A DNA stretch of 64,000 nucleotides from positions 78,059,739 through 78,123,738 of the forward strand of contig NC_089583.1 in the NCBI RefSeq assembly GCF_019320115.1, read 5' to 3'. A program made the translations under genes and the position numbers. Below the pieces are notes generated by a model that saw nothing but the letters and a program-made list of their open reading frames with translations, ran no database searches and was not told where the DNA came from. Below, piece by piece: positions 56,401-64,000 of the stretch (position 1 is the stretch's first letter; every line of letters starts with the position of its first letter). Source of the DNA: Miscanthus floridulus. Its lineage: Eukaryota > Streptophyta > Magnoliopsida > Poales > Poaceae.

Positions 56401-57771
56401 TTCTCCCTTTTTAGCATCCTTCAATACTTTGTTGTTTCTATTTGCCCTGCCCCCCAATATCTTTTTCCTGGCTCCATTCTTGCGTAAAGATAAAACAATG
56501 CACATCTCTTCCCCATTGTAAGTGTTGCAACGTGTAAACTAAACACTTATACCTTAATATAATGACGCATAACCCTCCTATGTATTTCGGGGAAAAAACT
56601 TTACAAGAGCATCATGCCATCGAAATACTCGCTTGACATTCTCTCTTTTTTCTCATGGAGATGGTCACCCTAATGGTTTGGAGCATTTGGGCAAGCTATA
56701 GTGAGTAATGTCTAGTTTCTTAATGGATAGGATCTTTCTGCGAACTCTTGTAATCCTCGTTGTACCAATTAATTCACCTCTTTTATCCACATACTTCCTT
56801 TAATCATAAATATAAATTCATTTAGGTTTGTCTTAAGCAAAACTTTTCTAACTTCAACTTTCAACATCTCAAATTTATATGGATGTAGATGACAACATGA
56901 CATTAATTAACACTACTAGGTTCATTATGAAAAATGCTTTGTAATACATGACTTCTTGGTTAATAAGAACACATTTCTAGACATCGCTTTCTTTTTGAAA
57001 AAAAAATATTTGAACAAACCTAATTGAATTTGTATTTGTGATCTAACTAGCGAAGAGCACCTACCTACACTCCCATCAGAGAATGACTGGAGTTCTGTAA
57101 TTTATGCTTTCTGGGTTCCTTTTTTCAGTTTTCTCAGGTTATATACTTTGAACCTTGTACTTTTTTCAAATAATTTACATAATGATGATCGTACAGTTTT
57201 AATCTAGCATAAAAAGAGAAAGCATAGAGATCACTTCAGGGCATCATTTCAGCTAGTAAAAACTCTTGTCATCAAGTAGTGGAGATATTAGTGAAACTGA
57301 GAAACATAAAATGCATCATTTTATTACATAACTGACCTATTTGAAGGACTCAATTAATTATTTAGCTCTAGATGAAAATTAGGCACCTAAAATTAGGCAT
57401 TTGGGCCCCAGCTAATAGTTCCATGGGTGCCTAGAAAATAATATATCTCACCTTCTCCTTATGTACTTGTCTCTTCTCTTTTGTCCCACCTGGCACCCAT
57501 CCACCCATTACTCCATCTCATACCCCCTCTTTTTTCTCCCGCCACTCTAGCAAGCACCTCTAGTCCTCAATTGCCACACCTTTTCTTCTCTCCTCAGACC
57601 CCTCTTTCTCGACTGACGCTTTCGGCCCTTTTTTCAAGCCGGGGCAACACATATAGTTTTTCTAGTTCGAAGTAGAGTCTAGAGCTCCTCTAGGCTGAGG
57701 TGGTGGGCAAGATCATCTAGGCTAAGGCGCGGTGGCCACCTCTAGGTAGGAATGATGGGTGAGTTCCCATT
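56401..57771. other. Intergenic, no gene recognised
   Basis: AT-rich. CTTCCTTTAATCATAAATATAA near 56806 resembles one end of a Stowaway-like MITE, without a clear partner. A CT-rich stretch (57470-57620) has an open frame of 64 codons that I do not support as a gene. Confidence 0.45.
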
Positions 57772-59186
57772 TGTAAGGAAAATGGACCCTAGGCCCATTT
57801 AATTTGGATTTTGGTGTTTGATGACCAACACAACCAAATTGGACTAATGAATTTACAAGTGATTGTTTTGTAGTTTAATAGGGATGCAAGGTGTGACTTG
57901 GATAAAGGTGACGTGATGATCCGATGATCAACACCTCAAGGAAGACCTTAGGAGCACAAGAGAAGACCCAAGATATTAAGCAAAGTCCAAGCACGAAGAT
58001 AGCAACCAAGCCGCACGCAAGATCACGAAGAAACGAGCTCATAGAGGTGACCGAACGCTGGACCGGACGTTGGAGAAAAGCGACCGAATGCTTCGATCAG
58101 GAGGCTCGGCAACAGCAGCAGCGACCGGACGCTGGACCAGATGTTGATGGCAAACTGACCGGACGTAGGACAGCAGCGTCCGATCGAGTACAGAGAGGTT
58201 CTAGAGCGGTGGATTTGCGACCGGACGCGTCCGGTGGCAAGTGACCGGACGCTGGCAGCGTCTGATCAGTTGTTCGTGGCTCCAACAGTCGGAACGACCG
58301 GACGTGTTCGATCAAGACGATTCTAGCGTTCAGTCAGTAGCAGAAAAGCAGGATTTCATCCCTAACGGCTACTTTCTCAGTGAGGCTTATAAATACAACT
58401 CCCAACCAGTCAAATAACATGTGTGGAGCTGAGGAAACATATCTAGGGTATTGATACACCATTTTAGTGATCTCCACTTGCATAGTGCTTAGTTTTTCAT
58501 TAGGTGATTAGCGTAGGTTCTTCGTGAAGTGCTTAGGTTGATTAGACCACCGCTTATGCGCTTGCTCTAGGTTTAGGCCTAGTGTTTAGTGAGGTTTGCA
58601 TACCTCTTACCACTCGGTGCTTGCACACATAATTGTTGTACATCGAAGGGGCTTGTAGTCTTGCAAGATCATACCAACCACGTTTGTGGTGTGGCTGCCA
58701 CCGTGTACCAGAGGGAACAAGGCCTGCGGCATTTCAGCCGGAAGCTTGATAGTGAAGACAGCGGGGAGCATCTGGGAGAGGCTTGCCGGAAGGCATGTCG
58801 GAGACCCACTTGCGTGTGGGGAAGGTCCGAGGCTATCCACGGAGTTACCTGACCGGGAGCTTGGCTCTTGCGAGGGATTCCTTGCGAGGGGCTCCAACAA
58901 GGACTAGGAGGAAGCTTGCGCGCTTCTCGATACCTCGGTAAAAATACCAGAGTCATTGACGGGAGTTTGTATATCTCTACTTTGCTCTTTAGCTTCCACA
59001 TTTACATTGATTACATTACTCTTTTTATGGTAGAGATAGCAACACATTAGCAAAACCATAGTTGCACATTTAGATAGTTTATCTTTTGCATATGTTTTGC
59101 TAAGGGTAGAAAAGGAGGCCATAGTTTAGAGTTAGAATTTTAAGTTGCCTAATTCACCTCCCTCTTAGGCATCATGGTCCACTTCA
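57772..59186 (+). repeat. Copia-2 left (5') LTR
   Basis: 1415 bp, TGTAAGG to ACTTCA, bounded by the PBS two bases later. It contains an array of GACCGGACGC-type motifs (about 58048-58330) and a TATA-like GCTTATAAATACAAC at 58385. Matches 62690-64000 with a few differences per 100 bases. Confidence 0.93.
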
Positions 59187-59187
59187 A

Positions 59188-61399
59188 TTGGTATCAAAGC
59201 CGGTTGGCTCATTTTGGACCTTTGGCTTAACCGTCGTTGAGCCGACGCTATTTAGAGTGGTTAGGATGGATACCTCTAGGCCTCCGCACTTTGACAGTAC
59301 TAACTTCTCTTATTATAAAGCTAGAATGGCTTACTACCTTGAGGCGGTTGATTTGGGTGTTTGGAGAGTCACTCGTGACAGGATGAAACCCATTAAGAAT
59401 CCCAAAAAACCCATAAAGAGTGATGAAAAAGAAATGCATTTCAATGCTAGAGCTAAGAATTGCTTATTTGAATCATTTAGTATGGATGTGTTTAACCAAG
59501 TGTTCACTTTAAATACGGCACATGAAATTTGGTTAAAACTCCAAGAGCTCCATGACGGCACAAGTAATGTCCGTGAGCAAAAACATTGTCTAGCTAAACA
59601 AAATTATGATTTCTTTACTATGAATGATGATGAGCTTGCTCGTGATATGTATTCTCTTTTGAATCTAATTATTAATGAGCTCCATTCAATAGGATTAATA
59701 AAGAAAGATGATGTGGATATCGTGAGGAAGATCATCTCCGTGCTATCATAAAAGAAATATGCAAGCATCATCACCATCCTTCACAACATGGAGGACTTGA
59801 GCACCATGACCCCGGGCATAGTTATTGGCAAGTTAGTGGCATTTGAAATGTCATGCAAGATGGGTCAAGAAGAAGCTTCTTCATCAAGCAAAGGCAAAGC
59901 TCTCGCATGTAGCGAGAAAAAGAAGATGAAGGGAAAGCAAGTTGAGACAAGCTCAAGCTCAAGCTCCTCAAGTGAAGAAGAAAAAGAAGATGAGGACGAC
60001 GATGATGATGATGATGAAGATTCAAGTGATGATGATCAATCTTCCTCCTCCACCTCCGACCTTGATGAAGAATCAATCAAATTAATCAACAAGGTGGAGA
60101 AGATGATCCAAAGGCTCAATGTCAAGGGTGTGCCCATCTAAATTCAAGATCTCATTTTCACCAATCAAAGAAATGATCAAAGAAAGAGAGGATGCTATGG
60201 ATGCGGTGAGTTGGGGCACTTTGTGGAAGTTTGTCCAAACAAGCCCACACCTAAGACAAAGAAGAAGGCATGCAAGAACCAAGCCCTCACCTCAATAAGA
60301 TCATGGGATGATTCTTCAAGTGAAGAAGAACACCATCACAAGAGGCGAGGCCGCAAGCACTCATCATCAAGCTCTTTACATGTGTGCCTTATGGCACGAG
60401 GTAACGAAAGCTCATCCTCTAGTGAGAGTGATAGTGATGATGATTTGCCTTCTTATGATAAAATTGTACAACAAAATCTTAAATATGCTAAAGTTTGCAT
60501 TAGTCAACAAAAGAAGCTCAAAAGTTTAAAAGAAAAGCTAGATAGTTCACAAGAAGCATACAAAACTTTGCTTGAACAATATGAGAACTTTGCTAATCTT
60601 AATGTTGAACTATCTACTAAAATTGAGCAACTTAAGTCTAGTGCAACAACAAATGAATGCACAATCAATGATGAGCAACTTGTAAAGAAAAATGAAAAAC
60701 TAAAAGAAAAGTTAGCTAGCTCACAAGATGCTTATAAAAGTTTGCTTGCAAAAATGGAAACCATATGCAAACATTGTGATGAGCTAACTAATAAAGTTGC
60801 TAATCTTGAAGCCGTTAGTACAACCCCCACCAAGGCATCTAAAAAGAAAAGTTCTATCTTTAACATGTCTAAAAAGGATGCCTCTACTTCTTGTAATGAT
60901 TTATGTTTAGACTCATCTTTGTGTTGAGAAAGTTGTTGTAGATACATGCACACAAGAGGTTGCAAAGGAGAATGAGCAACTCAAGCAAGAAGTAGCTCGC
61001 CTCACTAAGGACTTGACTCAAGTGAAAGGCAAGGCGAAGCAAGCCCAACTTCATCAAGATAACACCGTCAAGGGAGTGAAGAAGCTTGATGAAGGACAAA
61101 CCATGGTTTGCTACGTGTGCCACAAGGAAAGTCACAAGTCCTATGAGTGCAAGGTGAAGAATGGGGGAGGAGCAAAGAAGAAAGAGAAGAAGCAAACAAG
61201 CAAGCTCTCCAACACCTACACCAACAAGGTGGACAAGAAGGCCTCCACACCATACTTGTTAAAGAAGAAAAATGACAAGGTGGTGGCCATCAAGGTGAAC
61301 AAGCAAGCCAACAATGGGGTCAAACGCTTTTGGGTGCCAAAGGAAATCATTTTCAACATGAAGAGCACCAAGAAGGTTTGGATCCCAAAAGGGAAGTGA
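59188..61399 (+). pseudogene. Copia-2 gag with two zinc knuckles
   Basis: The likely start is ATG at 59266 (MDTSRPPHFDSTNFSYYKAR), a UBN2/DUF4219-type capsid start. The frame is broken by TAA at 59749-59751 and again at 60139-60141, then continues to 60927. A frameshift leads to the last segment ending at 61399. Zinc knuckles are CYGCGELGHFVEVC (near 60190) and CYVCHKESHKSYEC (near 61110), both CX2CX4HX4C. Between them are Ser-rich and poly-Asp/Glu tracts (about 59955-60060) and a long coiled coil (60470-60800). The C-terminus has RFWVPKEI and KKVWIPKGK motifs, parallel to copia-1 gag. It would build virus-like particles. This copy has lesions. Confidence 0.92.
59189..59200 (+). other. Copia-2 primer-binding site
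   Basis: TGGTATCAAAGC, one base different from the usual copia initiator-methionine site TGGTATCAGAGC, two bases after the LTR end. Confidence 0.9.
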
Positions 61400-62675
61400 G
61401 AAGTCCGATGGACTTCAGGGAATTTGGAGACTTGGCAAAGTAAGGATGCATTTCATGGGATGCATCATGATGGACAAAATCATTGCCAAGTGGGTTAGTG
61501 AATACTATGGACCAAAATTTCCCTTCCCATGTTAGGTAACTAGATTCAATTTACTTCAATTGGTATTTGATTTAAATTTTCCTACAATTGGTATCTTTTA
61601 GCATCTAGTTACTATTCATACCTAGGTTTGCTTTTGCATGCTTATATCTTTTGTCATGCATACACTAGGTATTTCATATGGTAGGCTTGCTCGGTTTCAT
61701 TCTTATTCCTTGGAGCAATCCTACATGGTTTAAAATTGTTTAGGAGCACGACACATAGCTTGTCCTTCAATTGTTCATCTAATATGTGCCAAAGTCTAAA
61801 TTGTAGATAAATCATCTTCGAAAATGACTCTCATGTTCATATGATGTCATCTTTCAAGTGGTATTTTTTATTCTAAAATCAATGTGCATGTTTCCAACAA
61901 GTATTCCATACTTGTGTGCACAAATTTAGGGGGGAGGTTACTCTACAAGTTGGATGCTTTGAGACTAACATCTTTTCAAGCTTATCATGTGTGTAGTAGT
62001 CTCATTGCAAGGAAAATGGAGTCCCCGGAGTTAAGCATCATACTTCAAATGTCCACTACCGATTGCAAGTGGTAGAAATCAAATTGGTTTCCATATGTGG
62101 TATTTCTAAACCGATATCATCATGTTGATTTCATTTTGATATTTATATGCTTTTTCCATGCATTATATAGAATAAATTCCCTTGTGCAATACTTTGCCAA
62201 TTATGCATATGCTTTGACTTCTATCATATGTATACATATATTTAGGGGGGAGCTTAGTCTATATAATGTGAGAGTCAAATTTTGTGATCTATTTCACTCT
62301 ACACACAAAGGATCAGAAAGTTTGACCCTCTATTGTGCTACTAATGTCTTCCTTTTTGGTGTTTGATTCCAAAGGAGGAGAATTTAGAGGACCAAAAGCA
62401 AGCATTAATTTGTAGTAATGGTCTGAGAAAGGGAGAATAATGGATTATGGATTAGCCTATGTAATGGAGAGAATTTATAGGAAGCAAGGCTTAAATCTAT
62501 AATACCACATGGGGACAATTTCAAGGGCAAGATAAGTTTTCATGTAATCTTACAAGTAGTATCTTTTAGCATCATATAACCTTGCTCCTTGCATTGCATC
62601 CTAGCAAGTAGATATGTTTTAAATTCACTTTTTTATTATTATTTGCTTGCTTTGGTCGTGTTGTCATCAATCACC
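61400..62675 (+). other. Copia-2 internal non-coding region
   Basis: About 1.3 kb where pol would be expected. No protease, integrase or RT motif was found. Two stretches share the phrase TTTAGGGGGGAG (61925 and 62241). It ends ATTTAGAGGACCAAAAGC and then AT-rich sequence before the polypurine tract. Confidence 0.7.
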
Positions 62676-62689
62676 AAAAAGGGGGAGAT
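62676..62689 (+). other. Copia-2 polypurine tract
   Basis: AAAAAGGGGGAGAT immediately before the right LTR, the classic plus-strand primer of copia elements. Confidence 0.93.
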
Positions 62690-64000
62690 TGTAAGGAAAA
62701 TGGACCTTAGGCCCATTTACTTTGGATTTTGGTGTTTGATGACCAACACAACCAAATTGGACTAATAAATTTGCAAGTGATTGTTTTGTAGTTCAATAGG
62801 ATGCAAGATGTGACTTGGACAAAGGCAACGTGATGATCTGATGATCAACACCTCAAGGAAGACCTTAGGACCACAAGAGAAGACCCAAGATATCAAGCAA
62901 AGTCCAAGCACGAAGATAGGAACCAAGCCACATGCAAGATCACGAAGAAACAAGCTCACAGAGGTGACCAGACGCTGGAGAAAAGCGACCAGACGCTCCG
63001 ATCAGGAGGCTCAGCAACAGTAGCAGCGACCGGACGCTGGACCGGACGCTGGCGGCAAACTGACCGGATGCAGGACAACAACATCCGATCGAGTACAGAG
63101 AGGTTCCAAAGCGGTGGATTTGTGACCGGACGCGTCCAGTGGCAAGTGATCGGACGCTGGCAGTGTCCGATCAGTTGTTCATGGCTCCAACGGTCAGAAC
63201 GACCGGACGTGCCCGATCAAGACGACTCTAGCTCCGGTCAGTAGCAGAAAAGCGGGATTTCATCCCCAACGGCTACTTTCTCAGTGGGGCTTATAAATAC
63301 AACCCCCAACCAGCCAAATGACATGTGTGGAGCTGAGGAAACATATCTAGGGTGTTGATACACCATTTTAGTGATCTCCACTTGTATAGTGCTTAGTTTT
63401 TCATTAGGTGATTAGCGTAGGTGCTTCGTGAAGTGCTTAGGTTGATTAGACCACCGCTTATGCGCTTGCTCTAGGTTTAGGCCTAGTGTTTAGTGAGGTT
63501 TGCATACCTCTTACCACTCGGTGCTTGCACATATAATTGTTGTACATCAAAGGGGCTTGTAGTCTTGCGAGATCATACCAACCGCGTTTGTGGTGTGGCC
63601 ACCACCGTGTACCGTAGGGAACACGGCCCACGGCGTTTTGGCCGGAAGCTTGATAGTGAAGACGGCGGGGAGCATCCGGGAGAGGCTTGTCGGAAGGCAC
63701 GTCGGAGACCCACTTGCATGTGAGGAAGGCCCGAGGCTATCCACGGAGTTACCTGACTGAGAGCTTGGCCCTTGCGAGGGATTCCTTTCGAGGGGCTCTA
63801 ATGAGGACTAGGGGGAAGCTTGCGCGCTTCTCGATACCTCGATAAAAATACCAGAGTCATCGATGGGAGTTTGTATATCTCTACTTTGCTCTTTAGCTTC
63901 CACATTTACATTGATTACATTACTCCTTTTGCGGTAGAGATAGCAACACATTAGCAAAACCATAGTTGCACATTTAGATAGTTTATCTTTTGCATATGTT
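62690..64000 (+). repeat. Copia-2 right (3') LTR, cut by the window end
   Basis: Opens TGTAAGGAAAATGG and aligns with the left LTR to the last base of the window. By comparison with the left copy roughly 100 more bases are expected. GACCGGACGC-type motifs recur at about 62965-63240. Confidence 0.93.

Larger units (their letters stand above)
57772..64000 (+). mobile_element. Gag-only copia-type LTR retrotransposon (copia-2), runs past the window end
   Basis: The left LTR (57772-59186) opens TGTAAGGAAAATGG. It is followed by a tRNA-iMet-type PBS, a gag with two zinc knuckles, about 1.3 kb of non-coding sequence, a polypurine tract (62676-62689), and a right LTR from 62690 that continues beyond the window. 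There is no protease, integrase, RT or RNase H. The gag C-terminus resembles that of copia-1, suggesting dependence on a Maximus/SIRE-like partner. A target duplication cannot be tested because the right edge is missing. Confidence 0.92.

Noticed and set aside
1..64000. tRNA, rRNA or organelle-derived insertions
   Set aside because: I did not see cloverleaf-type tRNA sequence, rRNA segments or chloroplast genes when reading. A covariance-model scan would be needed to exclude small RNAs firmly.

Overview
The window is eukaryotic plant nuclear DNA, almost certainly from a grass and most likely from the Andropogoneae (sugarcane, Miscanthus, sorghum or maize relatives). The evidence is GC-rich monocot-style exons with GT-AG introns, two transcription-factor genes closely resembling grass families, Tourist and Stowaway MITEs, and large nested LTR retrotransposons with grass-type termini. 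There are no operons, bacterial-style genes, CRISPR arrays, or RNA genes that I could support.

Only two host genes are convincing. At 38973-40177 (+) is a three-exon group IIa WRKY factor resembling rice WRKY76/WRKY62. At 51269-54251 (+) is a seven-exon bHLH factor of the LRL/PTF1-like subgroup. About 11 kb separates them, and that interval holds a 5'-truncated LINE with a 14-bp target-site duplication (TSD) plus a cluster of MITEs.

The rest is mostly transposons, layered as follows. (1) 6027-18487: a decayed Ty1/copia element (Maximus/SIRE-like, minus strand) with gag, protease, integrase, RT and RNase H remnants. It is interrupted by a 1.2-kb non-autonomous CACTA element (10738-11976, TSD TGA). 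(2) 22075-37559: a Ty3/gypsy element (minus strand) without pol. It carries a plus-strand, intron-containing additional gene with a PF04195-like domain, split by a second gypsy element (25689-32150, TSD ACCAT) that is gag-only. The outer element itself sits inside an older dispersed repeat. (3) 57772 to beyond the window end: a copia-type element with LTRs, PBS, PPT and a double-zinc-knuckle gag but no pol.

Three of the four LTR retroelements therefore lack pol and would need enzymes supplied in trans. The most unusual observations are: an intron-bearing antisense gene carried inside a retrotransposon; a staggered triplication of the LTR-end/primer-binding-site module in the gag-only gypsy element; a shared GACCGGACGC motif array and a shared gag C-terminal signature linking the two copia-type elements; and a GC-AG intron plus a stop-free 114-nt intron in the bHLH gene.
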